Assembly (NCBI RefSeq): GCF_021083305.1
Contig: NZ_JAJFAY010000005.1
Coordinates: 248,001-312,000, forward strand
Direction of reading: 5' to 3'
Source of the DNA: Haladaptatus sp. DYF46
GTDB lineage: Archaea > Halobacteriota > Halobacteria > Halobacteriales > Haladaptataceae
Length of the DNA stretch: 64,000 bases
Part shown: piece by piece, positions 50,127 to 58,947 of the stretch
Position numbering within the stretch: the stretch's first letter is position 1
Layout: every line of letters starts with the position of its first letter
Program-made: the position numbers and the translations under genes
Notes under the pieces: model-generated
The model's input: the letters and a program-made list of their open reading frames with translations, nothing else
What the model was told of the DNA's origin: nothing
Databases searched by the model: none

Positions 50127-50276
50127 ATGGCATTGATTCGGTGGCTGTGTTTCTGTCCGGATTGACTGAGAAATGCAATCTCTCGAAATCCGTGCTTCTC
50201 GTCGATGGATACGAATATCGGACTGCCCTCTTTCGAATTGAATCGTGCGGACGACTCGGTTACACAACCGAACTCT
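50127..50276 (+). pseudogene. Fragment of an IS6-type transposase
   Basis: The frame encodes about 50 residues: IDSVAVFLSGLTEKCNLS, then LLVDGYEYRTALFRIES, ending in a stop where relatives continue. From memory this corresponds to an internal part of haloarchaeal IS6-type transposases (pattern LTEKHDLS..VFLVDGYGYRTAL). There is no start, no remaining DDE domain and no visible terminal inverted repeats, so it is a dead relic. Confidence 0.45.
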
Positions 50277-50366
50277 GATTATTGTACAATATTGTGATCT
50301 ACAGTCAGTACTCGTTGTTCAACGCTGGCATCTGTCGAAAAGAACTAAATTGAACGATGATTTTGG

Positions 50367-51128
50367 TTATTGACTATATTGGTAATTTATTGAGATCGAA
50401 CTTGATGCTTCACGAATTCTTTGTTGCAGTTGACTCTGATACGATTCATCTCGCACCCGATCACTCGGCGCAATTATGCCCACAGCACCTAAAATATCAT
50501 CATTGACAAGAATTGGAGCAGCAACAATACCCATGCCGCTGACCTGCTCATCCCAGTCGACTGCATATCCTTCTTCGCGAATTTCTTCTAGCTCATCCTT
50601 TAGGGAGTTGATATTAGTAATTGTCTGGTCAGTCATTGACACCAATCCATGCCTGTCAATAATTTCGTCAACACGATTTTCGGAAAGATGGGCCAAGATA
50701 GCTTTTCCAGAAGCATGCGTATGAAGCGGTGTCCGCATGCCGGGATACATCCCAAGATCCAACGCCTGGTCTCCGCGTTCATAGTGGAGAATAACTGCCT
50801 GTCCATGATCTTCGACGTTGATATCTGCCACTTCTCCGGTCTCTGCAACCACCTGCTGGAGTTCGCTTTGTGCAACTCTAAACAAGCGACTCCGATACTT
50901 GACCCGCCCTCCAATAGTAAGTGGCTTGTAACTAAGGTGATGTTCTCCTCGTGTCCGTGTAATGTATCCTATTGACTGTAGAGTTTGAAGATAATCATAG
51001 ATCGTGCTTTCCGGGACGTCCAACTGTTCCGCAAGATCGGATGTAGTAGCACTGGTTTGCTCCCAGAGTATCTCGATAATCTCGAACGCCCTATGAACTG
51101 TTTTGAGCGGTATGGGGTCACCAGACAT
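50367..51128 (-). CDS. IclR family transcriptional regulator
   Basis: A 253-residue IclR regulator: HTH LDVPESTIYDYLQTLQSIGY (about residues 36-55), then the effector domain (GEVADINVEDHGQAVILHYE, HTHASGKAILAHL, VAAPILVNDDILGAVGII). It is unusually AT-rich for this genome, like its surroundings. ATG 51128 is preferred over TTG 51137. Its target is unknown; the nearest intact metabolic gene on the same strand is the FAD/Fe-S dehydrogenase at 52.2-55.2 kb. Confidence 0.9.
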   Translation of the reverse strand: MSGDPIPLKTVHRAFEIIEILWEQTSATTSDLAEQLDVPESTIYDYLQTLQSIGYITRTRGEHHLSYKPLTIGGRVKYRSRLFRVAQSELQQVVAETGEVADINVEDHGQAVILHYERGDQALDLGMYPGMRTPLHTHASGKAILAHLSENRVDEIIDRHGLVSMTDQTITNINSLKDELEEIREEGYAVDWDEQVSGMGIVAAPILVNDDILGAVGIIAPSDRVRDESYQSQLQQRIREASSSISINYQYSQ

Positions 51129-51769
51129 ATACAGCAATAATCGGGAAGTCTATTTGTAATTTGCGATTATTTCGCAATCACTTCTCACATCTTCTTACGT
51201 TCAATAACTGCAGTCGTCTGCATTGCTAGATCGTGGAGAAGTAGAATTGACGATCCAATCACCATATAAATGGAATTTCAGCATAAATTCTATAAATATC
51301 TCATGATTAATGGTGGTCGCTGTGGGATTAATTTCGATTATCTCGCAAAAAGAGCCAGCCATTTGCCGAATGTTACTTATACACGAGAGGATATGGCACC
51401 GCTTATACTGTCATCGCCGGTTCTTGCTGACTCCACTGGTTCTCGGTTCCACCCGGCAATCTGTTACACCACTAATTTTGTAAAGTCATAGTTTAGACGC
51501 GAATGACATGGTAGAACAGCCAGTCAGTAGAAGACTTACACCTGTACTCATATCCAATCCTTATTACGAGTATCTCGCAATGCCAGCATAACGGAGGATT
51601 GTCGGGAATCACATAGATAAATGATCTACCGATACTTTGCTGAACAAATATCCGATACTAATCGGGAATGATATAAAATTACTCTTAGCAATCTGGGCGT
51701 CATTCTGATCATATTGACACATTCCATTTCTGTTCCACGACCTGCTAACGTTGCGGTTGCACTAATCAA
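51129..51769. other. AT-rich intergenic stretch
   Basis: About 640 nt of AT-rich DNA. It contains the IclR promoter on the left; otherwise no gene or repeat that I can support. Confidence 0.35.
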
Positions 51770-51990
51770 ACGGTCCGGGGACACAACAGAAGGCCAAGTC
51801 CGCGTCTGTTTCTTGGACCGAGTCGACGAATTCGTATCCGAAGACAGCCTCCGAACTCGACGGATTTATCGGGTAAACCTCGGTGTCGTACGCTTCAATG
51901 TTTGGCATCGCGTCGTTCCCTAGCGTTCCAGTGTTTTCGATGCTCCGATGACGGTAATCCCTCTGGGTCGAAGAGAGTCGACACGCCCAG
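51770..51990 (-). pseudogene. Frameshifted N-terminal remnant of an ADP-forming acyl-CoA synthetase
   Basis: On the minus strand three frames together spell the CoA-binding domain of acetate-CoA ligase (ADP-forming): VSTLFDPEG, then ITVIGASKTLER, then GNDAMPNIEAYDTEVYPINP with FGYEFVDSV and DADLAFCCVPGP, ended by a stop. Two frame changes and the stop leave only about 75 residues of a protein that is normally 450-700 residues long. The downstream part is gone. Identification is from the well-known family pattern LFDPxxVAVVGAS...VYPVNP. Confidence 0.65.
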
Positions 51991-52156
51991 ACTGGGTAAA
52001 CCGAACGTTGTATCTTGAGTTTCCGGGTTTTACCGTTCTGCTCTCCACGCCACCGTATTCACCAAGCAGTGATCTCCTGAGACTTGTTACGTTGAATGAT
52101 AGTGGACTATCCGCTCGATACCCAGTCGACCGTTGTCGTGATGAGTCACAGAGCGA

Positions 52157-55100
52157 TCACCGCGGAAGTGCGTACGCGAGTAGTTCTATTGGTGTTGGGG
52201 GTTCGTCTCTATCAAGCGATGTGCCAGCGAGTGAACTGTTCGACGAAACCGGTTGGATTCGACTATCGGCGAGTTGGGTTCGACACGACGTTCCCGGTGC
52301 AGTAACAACCTCAGCATCGCTTTCGTCGATCTGATCGAAGAGAATCTTGCCGATAGCTTTGCTCAGGGAGTAATGTTCAGCCTCGTATCCGAACGTACCG
52401 GCCATACCACAGCATCCCGAGTCGAGAGGATCAACGGTGTACCCGGCTCGTCGGAGGACACCAACCGCATGATGATCTTTTTTCTCGGCCTTCTGGTGGC
52501 AGTGACCATGGTATACGAGTGATTCGACGGGTGTGTTCCAGTCGACATTTTCGTCCAGCCGGAACGTGTCTAAATACTCACAAAGTCCGTAGGCGTTCGC
52601 AGCAACTGCTTCGACTTCGTCACCGGAGCATACATCAAGAGCGTCAGATTGGAACATCACCGCGTCGGACGGTTCCGCGACGACGATATCCCACCCATCG
52701 CGAACACGCGGTTCGAGTTCTTTTACATCCCTTTTCACGGTCTCTCGGGCACTATCGACGAATCCTTTCGATAACGCTGGCCGACCGCTATCGGTTTCGG
52801 TTGCTATATCGACGTGAACACCCGCAGCCTCGAGAACGCGTACTGCTGCTTTCCCGACTTCCGGATGACTATAGTTGGTGTAGGTGTCTGCAAAGAGGAC
52901 GACTTTCCGTTCGGCTTCCGATTTTGGAACGAGGGGTTTGCATTCGTCGAACCAGTCTTGTAGTGTCTCTCGGTGGAACTTCGGTAGCGACCGCTCGCTC
53001 GCAATCCCGACCGTTTTTTGGGAAACCGTCCCCATTGCTGGAAGTGATTGTACAAGATTCGATACCGGTGCCAATGCACTTCCGATCATTGCGAGCGTAT
53101 CGAAATTGGCGAAAATCTTGTCTCGAAGACTTGCACCGTATTTTTCGTGCCGCTCGTGCATGACTTCAGTTTTGAGTTTCGCCATGTCAACGCCACTTGG
53201 ACAGTCTCGCTTGCATCCTTTACATCCGATGCAGAGATCAAGTACGTCCTCGGCGAATTCATCGTCCGTAGGATCATCGGGAAGATCACCGCTCATTGCC
53301 TGTCTAAGGAGGTTCGCCCTGCCACGGGTCGTCGTAATCTCCTCTTCAGCGGCTCTATAGGTCGGACACATCACTCCACCCGTGGTTTCCTGGGATCCGC
53401 GACACCCTCCACACCCATGACAAAGTTCGACCATTCCCTGCATCCCGTTCTTATTCTTCCAGTTCAATGATGGCTCAAATCCAGCGTCGAACTCATACCC
53501 CTCGTCGTACCGAAGGTGCTCAGTCATAGCGTGGTCGCCGCAAACATTCCCCGGATTGAGTAACCACTTCGGATCGAACGCGGATTTCAGGTCGCGAAAT
53601 ACCTCCCAAAGGTCGTTACCGTACAGTTTGCGATTCCACTGGGTGCGCGCGCGCCCGTCGCCGTGCTCGCCGGAAACGCTGCCGTCGAACTCGACGACCA
53701 TATCGGTGACCGCGTCCGCGATGGCGACCATGTCTTCGCGATCAGCGGTAGCCTTCGTGTTGATCAGCGGGCGTACATGGAGAACACCCGGGCCGGCGTG
53801 GGCATAGAATGCCGCATCGGCATCACGATTCTTTTCGGTAAGTAGCGACTGAAACCGTTCGACGAATTCCGGGAGGTGTTCCGGCGGAACTGCACAGTCT
53901 TCGATGAAACTAATGTGCTTTTCGTCGGAGGTTCGAGAGAGCAGGATCGGGAGGCCAGCCTTTCGGAGTGTCCAAAACATCGCCCGTTCATCCGCAACAT
54001 GGGCCTCCAATCCGGTGAACGCGAATGTTTCGCTGTTGATTGGCTGATCGTCGGAAGGAGGTAATTCCGTGGCAGTTTTTGGAGTCCTATCGGCGAGGAG
54101 GGCCGCGGTCTGTTCCCGGCCGTGGTCGGTATCATCGGCGTAAAATTCGACGAGGAGCCCCGCTTCTGCCTCATTCGGGACGATCGAAGCCGCTTCTTCA
54201 AACTCAGTCGTCTCTCTCGCGAGACCGAGAAGCACGTCATCGATGAGTTCGACCGCAGCAGGGTCGTGTTCAAGCACGTACTGGACATCGGTCACAGCAT
54301 CGAGGACGCTATCGTAGAACAGCAATGACACTGCTTTCGTCGTTGGGACAGGCTCGAGTGACACTTCGGCTTCGGTAACGATAGCAAGGGTACCTTCGCT
54401 CCCAGCGAGCAAGCGAGCGAGATTGACCGTCCCCGTCTCAGCCTCCTTGACGAGTACGTCGAGGTTGTAGCCCGAGACGTTACGTTTCATCTCGGGAAAC
54501 CGGTCCCGAATTTCATCGCCCTTTTCGTCGATAATCCTGACTATTTCCGCACACACCTGTTCAAACAGCGATCCGTCAAAATCGGCAGACAGACGGAGCT
54601 TTTCGACACTTATCTCGCCGAGTGTGACGACTGTTCCATCGGCCAAGACGACTTCACATTCCTCAACGTAAACGTCGGTCTTGCCGTAGACGAGCGAGTG
54701 TGCTCCGGTTGAGTTGTTTCCGATTGCCCCACCGATTACGCTACGGTCACCAGCGGCCGGGTCGGGCGCAAATTTCAGATCGTGCGGAGAAAGTGCCTCG
54801 TTGAGGTCACCAAGGACCGTACCCGCTTCAACCCGAGCCCGTTGCTCTTCCGGGTTGATTGCCACGATATCATCCATGTATCGGGTGAGATCGAGTACGA
54901 CGGCCTCGTTGATTGCTTGCCCTGCCAAGCTCGTCCCACCACCTCGTGGTAGGAGCGGAATTCCCCTGTCAGCACAATAGGTGACGGTTGTCGCGACGTC
55001 ATCGGTTGATTTCGGGAAAACGACGCCGATCGGCGTGATCTCGTATGCGCTTGCATCGGTAGCATACAGCTGTCGCGTGTAGGTATCGAACCGAACGTCA

Positions 55101-55231
55101 CCGGCAACTCGGTCGCGGATATCCTCTACGAGCGCCGGTCGATCGATCTCATCTGGGACGAAATCAGATGGCGATTTGTGATCTGCGGTATCGTCTCCTT
55201 CCTCGAATGCTGTAGTGGAGTTCGTCGTCAT
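52157..55231 (-). CDS. FAD-linked oxidase / Fe-S oxidoreductase fusion (D-2-hydroxyacid dehydrogenase type)
   Basis: A 1024-residue GlcD-GlcF-like fusion that oxidises a D-2-hydroxy acid such as D-lactate, glycolate or D-2-hydroxyglutarate, and passes electrons on through iron-sulfur clusters. The N-terminal FAD-binding domain has PRGGGTSLAGQAINEAVVLD and GGAIGNNSTGAHS. The oxidase C-terminal domain ends before residue 580 (SGEHGDGRARTQWN). The Fe-S region has CHGCGGCRGSQ...CPTY and LCIGCKGCKRDCPSG, and two CCG-type motifs (YHGHCHQKA and LDSGCCGMAGTFGYE) close the protein. The start ATG 55231 begins a low-complexity tail. Such fusions are common in haloarchaea. The substrate cannot be fixed from sequence. 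Confidence 0.88.
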   Translation of the reverse strand: MTTNSTTAFEEGDDTADHKSPSDFVPDEIDRPALVEDIRDRVAGDVRFDTYTRQLYATDASAYEITPIGVVFPKSTDDVATTVTYCADRGIPLLPRGGGTSLAGQAINEAVVLDLTRYMDDIVAINPEEQRARVEAGTVLGDLNEALSPHDLKFAPDPAAGDRSVIGGAIGNNSTGAHSLVYGKTDVYVEECEVVLADGTVVTLGEISVEKLRLSADFDGSLFEQVCAEIVRIIDEKGDEIRDRFPEMKRNVSGYNLDVLVKEAETGTVNLARLLAGSEGTLAIVTEAEVSLEPVPTTKAVSLLFYDSVLDAVTDVQYVLEHDPAAVELIDDVLLGLARETTEFEEAASIVPNEAEAGLLVEFYADDTDHGREQTAALLADRTPKTATELPPSDDQPINSETFAFTGLEAHVADERAMFWTLRKAGLPILLSRTSDEKHISFIEDCAVPPEHLPEFVERFQSLLTEKNRDADAAFYAHAGPGVLHVRPLINTKATADREDMVAIADAVTDMVVEFDGSVSGEHGDGRARTQWNRKLYGNDLWEVFRDLKSAFDPKWLLNPGNVCGDHAMTEHLRYDEGYEFDAGFEPSLNWKNKNGMQGMVELCHGCGGCRGSQETTGGVMCPTYRAAEEEITTTRGRANLLRQAMSGDLPDDPTDDEFAEDVLDLCIGCKGCKRDCPSGVDMAKLKTEVMHERHEKYGASLRDKIFANFDTLAMIGSALAPVSNLVQSLPAMGTVSQKTVGIASERSLPKFHRETLQDWFDECKPLVPKSEAERKVVLFADTYTNYSHPEVGKAAVRVLEAAGVHVDIATETDSGRPALSKGFVDSARETVKRDVKELEPRVRDGWDIVVAEPSDAVMFQSDALDVCSGDEVEAVAANAYGLCEYLDTFRLDENVDWNTPVESLVYHGHCHQKAEKKDHHAVGVLRRAGYTVDPLDSGCCGMAGTFGYEAEHYSLSKAIGKILFDQIDESDAEVVTAPGTSCRTQLADSRIQPVSSNSSLAGTSLDRDEPPTPIELLAYALPR

Positions 55232-55522
55232 CTTCGGTTCAACGCTCAAATAGTTAACACACGTTTCCCACCAATAAAACGTTCGACACACAGTTAATTA
55301 TTCGAAATTATGTCACTGTATCGTTGGAAATCCGTGGTCGCAAGCGCACGTCTTCGAAATACGACTACCCACCGGAAAGGCGCTTTACGGGAGCGTTGCT
55401 CGGCAGGGTACACTTCGTTCGGAATCGTCGATATTATTCTCTTCTTCGATCGGGAACAAAATGACCGGATTTTACGAGTCGAGTAGGGTGAAAATCTCTG
55501 TTTGTTGGAGACTTTTGTCCGA

Positions 55523-56983
55523 TCAGATGAGTCCCATGAACACTGCGGCATGGACCAACGCAGCGGTTATCGGGATGAGAAGGACAGTTCGCATCACGAA
55601 CAGTACGAATAAGTCCTGGAATCGAATCGGAATATCGTCGAACATATCGACCATCATCGGCGCTGAGGCGGCAAAGAAAATCGCTTGCCCACTCACCACG
55701 ATTATGACGAAAACCTTCGTAATCAGGTCACCTCCGACGGCGAACGTCGCAGCAATGAACATTTCAGCACCACCAAGAATCACCGATGTGGCGGCCATCT
55801 GTGGATCCGGGATACCGAACGCAGACAAAACCGGAACGAGCGGTGTCGACAACACCTCGAAAACCGACGTATATTCGTTGAGCGTTACAGCGGCCATCCC
55901 GATCGTGAGAACTGTCCCCAGCATCATTCCAGTCAGTTTCACCCCGTCGATGAGTCCGTTGACCGCAGAGCTCGGGATTGAGGCTCCCTCTTCAGCGGTT
56001 TTGATGGCCTCGTTGAATGCAAATCTGGAATAGTCTCCCACCGACCCGTTGAATTCTGGCTCCGGATCGGGTTCAGCAATGAATTCGTTCGGGACGGTCG
56101 AAAGCGGCGGTATTCGAACGAGAATGATTCCCGTAATAATCACACTAAGCAGGTACAAGAGAACGACGATCGGAAAGACATGCAAGATCTTGAGGACAGC
56201 AGCGATCGCTCCAATCGTTCCCAAGTTCGCCGTAGCGAAGCAGGTACAGATGACGAAGACCTCTCGTTTGTCATAGCCGCCACGGTCGAAGACGTTTCGT
56301 GTGAGGTAATAGCCGATACTGAACGAGCCAAGCCATGACGCTGCACTATCAAGCGCCGCACGACCGGGTAAATTGAACACTGGCTTCATCACCGGTTGGG
56401 AGAGCGCACCAACGAATTGCAGTCCCCCGAGTTCAGCGAGTAAGTTGACGAAAACAGCACCAATCGGAATCACGAGCGCGATCGTCAGGAGGAGACCACC
56501 CCAGACAATACCTGATGTATTCTCGCTAAGTAGCCACTCCGGTCCCTGACCGATGAAGATCGGAATCGCAAGAAAAATCCCGACGATACGGAATATCCAG
56601 AAAACATTCGACGTTTGCCAATAATCCAGCTCGAACCGATCGACTGTCCGGTCACTGATCGTCACGATTCCATGGTGGTTGGCCATCGAAATCGTCGTCA
56701 GGATTCCACCGGCGAGTATCAGACCGAGCGTTAGGAACTCCACGAAGGTCGGGAACGCTTCCTGTGTGAGACTCACAACGACGTCGAGTGGAATCGTAGT
56801 TTGACCGTTCCACTGGATCGGGAATAGAAAGAAGAACGAACCGATCCCGAACGCAAGGATGAACTTCAGCACGGGCTTTGGCCGCTTCTTTATTAACCTC
56901 ACATCCCTGATCGTTTTTGTATCCAGATCGACACTATCGCCAGACACATGCTCGTCATTCTCCCACGTGGTACTACCAAACAT
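55523..56983 (-). CDS. YjiH-type membrane protein (nucleoside-recognition/Gate domain)
   Basis: A 486-residue membrane protein with about 10-11 hydrophobic segments (FILAFGIGSFFFLFPIQW, VEFLTLGLILAGGILTTIS, IVVLLYLLSVIITGIILV). The overall pattern, with the gate-type half at AALDSAASWLGSFSIGYYLT and the late repeat MAATSVILGGAEMFIAATF, matches the YjiH family, whose substrate is unknown. It precedes the FAD/Fe-S dehydrogenase on the same strand, 291 nt away with its own AT-rich spacer, so it may take up that enzyme's substrate (inference). Confidence 0.75.
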   Translation of the reverse strand: MFGSTTWENDEHVSGDSVDLDTKTIRDVRLIKKRPKPVLKFILAFGIGSFFFLFPIQWNGQTTIPLDVVVSLTQEAFPTFVEFLTLGLILAGGILTTISMANHHGIVTISDRTVDRFELDYWQTSNVFWIFRIVGIFLAIPIFIGQGPEWLLSENTSGIVWGGLLLTIALVIPIGAVFVNLLAELGGLQFVGALSQPVMKPVFNLPGRAALDSAASWLGSFSIGYYLTRNVFDRGGYDKREVFVICTCFATANLGTIGAIAAVLKILHVFPIVVLLYLLSVIITGIILVRIPPLSTVPNEFIAEPDPEPEFNGSVGDYSRFAFNEAIKTAEEGASIPSSAVNGLIDGVKLTGMMLGTVLTIGMAAVTLNEYTSVFEVLSTPLVPVLSAFGIPDPQMAATSVILGGAEMFIAATFAVGGDLITKVFVIIVVSGQAIFFAASAPMMVDMFDDIPIRFQDLFVLFVMRTVLLIPITAALVHAAVFMGLI

Positions 56984-57202
56984 GGTTCGACCGTATTTTC
57001 CATCGATAATAAAGATATCGGTTGTTTATGTGAATTAGCTACGTTTCGCCGCTTTGAACCAACTTTCATATATAACTTATATTTAATATAGTCTCGCTCG
57101 AACGATCCGCATCAAATTTTCCATCCGTGAGTATCCTTGTCCCGCAGTTCGACACGATACGTGACCACAACTGTTATCATGATTTACTCCAACGATACGA
57201 TC

Positions 57203-58432
57203 ATGAGCGATACTACGACAGCAGCGCCAGTGCTGATAGCTGGCGCGGGTCCAGTTGGAATGTCCACGGCATTAGCACTACACGCACGTGGTGTGGAGAC
57301 GACGATATTAGAAGCAGAATCCGAAGATCGCGACCGGTCCGGGAGTCGTGCTATCTACGTCCACGGGTCGACACTCCGAACACTCGAACGAATTCATCCT
57401 GGACTCGGGACTGATCTCGTCGCCGAGGGGATCGTCTGGCCGACGAGGCGTACCCTTTTCCGTGGAAAAGAAGTGTTCAGTCGAACGTACGACTCGCCCG
57501 GTGGCTCCGGTGATATTCCCCATTTCACCAGCATCCCACAAGTCGTGACTGAAGAATACATGCATCGCGCATTAGACGAAGCCGGTATCGATATCCACTG
57601 GGACGCTGAAGTGGAGACCGTGGAAACGTCGCCCGACGGAGTCGAAATCGAAACAGCCGACGGTCGTGAGTGGAGGGGGGAATTTTTGATCGGTGCTGAC
57701 GGCGGTGGGTCGACCGTCCGGAAGGAAATCGGTGCGGATTTCGACGGTGACCAGTCCGAGAACGCCTTCATCATTGCGGACGTCGCGGAAGTCGAGAATG
57801 AGCCACGCTCGCTTGAACGAGTGTTCCACTACGATGCACCAGCGGCTGACGGGCGAAACGTACTGCTCGTCCCCTTTTCTGGCGGCTGGCGGCTCGACAT
57901 TCAATGTATCGAAGGCGACGACCCCGAAGAACTCTGCAGCGACGAGCGAATGCGTGAGTTCGTTCGAGATATAATGGGTGAGCGGTATGCAGACAATCTA
58001 CAGTGGGTTTCGAGCTACTATTTCCTCCAAGTGATGGCGGATACGTTCGTAGACGAACATCGCCGAGTGTTACTTGCAGGAGAAGCGGCCCATCTGTTGG
58101 CACCATTCGGTGCTCGCGGGATGAACTCCGGGATTGCCGATGCGGATGAGGCGGCCTCCGCCGTTGCGGCTGCAATCAACGCCAAGACCGATGCGGTCAT
58201 CCGCGATGAGGTCGAGCTGTATGCTGCTCGCCGTGAAACAGCTGCTGAATTCAACCTCGATGCGGCCGGTCAGGCACTGAAATACCTCCAAGGCGATAAT
58301 CCGGCGACGGTCCTTCGGAAAGAAGCAGCTTCCGCCTTGGCAGATCACTTCGAAACCGCCGGTGAGTGGCTCGACGATGCACCGTACGGCCCCCACGGAA
58401 ATCCGCCGATCGTCTCGACGGGCAATTACTGA
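57203..58432 (+). CDS. FAD-dependent monooxygenase (UbiH/PheA/TfdB aromatic hydroxylase type)
   Basis: A 409-residue flavoprotein hydroxylase. The FAD motif is VLIAGAGPVGMSTALAL (10-26), the DG motif is LIGADGGGSTVRKE and the third motif is LLAGEAAHLLAPFGARGMN, with Glu in place of the usual Asp in GD. Single-component group A enzymes of this type hydroxylate phenols or other aromatics with NAD(P)H and O2. ATG 57203 is preferred; the frame is open 22 codons further. The C-terminal third (after about 330) is shorter than in TfdB. Divergent from the YjiH-like gene. Confidence 0.85.
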   Translation: MSDTTTAAPVLIAGAGPVGMSTALALHARGVETTILEAESEDRDRSGSRAIYVHGSTLRTLERIHPGLGTDLVAEGIVWPTRRTLFRGKEVFSRTYDSPGGSGDIPHFTSIPQVVTEEYMHRALDEAGIDIHWDAEVETVETSPDGVEIETADGREWRGEFLIGADGGGSTVRKEIGADFDGDQSENAFIIADVAEVENEPRSLERVFHYDAPAADGRNVLLVPFSGGWRLDIQCIEGDDPEELCSDERMREFVRDIMGERYADNLQWVSSYYFLQVMADTFVDEHRRVLLAGEAAHLLAPFGARGMNSGIADADEAASAVAAAINAKTDAVIRDEVELYAARRETAAEFNLDAAGQALKYLQGDNPATVLRKEAASALADHFETAGEWLDDAPYGPHGNPPIVSTGNY

Positions 58433-58513
58433 ATTACGTTCACCAGTCACCGTTCACACACAGGTAGTGGCGGCTCCCAAATCTACCGATAGACGGCAAA
58501 AACATGGGGTTTC

Positions 58514-58837
58514 TCAGCCCAACTGCAACGTTTTGGCGACCCAGTGATCCCGGGCAGCCATCACCAGTGATTTTTCGTCCTCGAAATCGGTCGTTTTGGC
58601 CGCGAACTCGTCCCACTCCCCGTGAGACACTCGATGAAGTTCGGCGGCGGAATCGGCGTTACTGGGGCTTGCTGCGACCAGCTCATCGAACGAGTCGAAT
58701 TCGGTGTGGTTTCGGACGAACGTGGTGTCAAATAAATCGGTGATGGAAATCTCCTCATCGCGATCATACACAGTATCCACATCCGGGATATCCCCACGCT
58801 GTTCTGCGGCTGCTTCGACGTCTACCTCTTGAGCCAT
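58514..58837 (-). CDS. Small acidic haloarchaeal protein of unknown function
   Basis: A 107-residue acidic protein (SITDLFDTTFVRNHTEFDSF; SHGEWDEFAAKTTDFEDEKS; MAARDHWVAKTLQLG at the end). Composition is strongly coding and resembles conserved haloarchaeal small proteins, but I cannot name a family. Starts at ATG 58837, 58852 or 58876 are all possible. It ends 82 nt from the convergent monooxygenase and follows an AT-poor promoter region. Confidence 0.6.
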   Translation of the reverse strand: MAQEVDVEAAAEQRGDIPDVDTVYDRDEEISITDLFDTTFVRNHTEFDSFDELVAASPSNADSAAELHRVSHGEWDEFAAKTTDFEDEKSLVMAARDHWVAKTLQLG

Positions 58838-58947
58838 GGTCTCAATCGTCATCGAAACCTTGTAAATCCATATCATTCTTGACCGCTCTCAGATATACCG
58901 TTGACATGCAGATAGCAGGGGCCAACCCAACGAGGAGCGTGATCGTC

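Noticed and set aside
51270..51491. 73-residue ORF with scattered aromatic residues
   Set aside because: Lies in AT-rich intergenic DNA, with no family and no promoter at a fitting distance.
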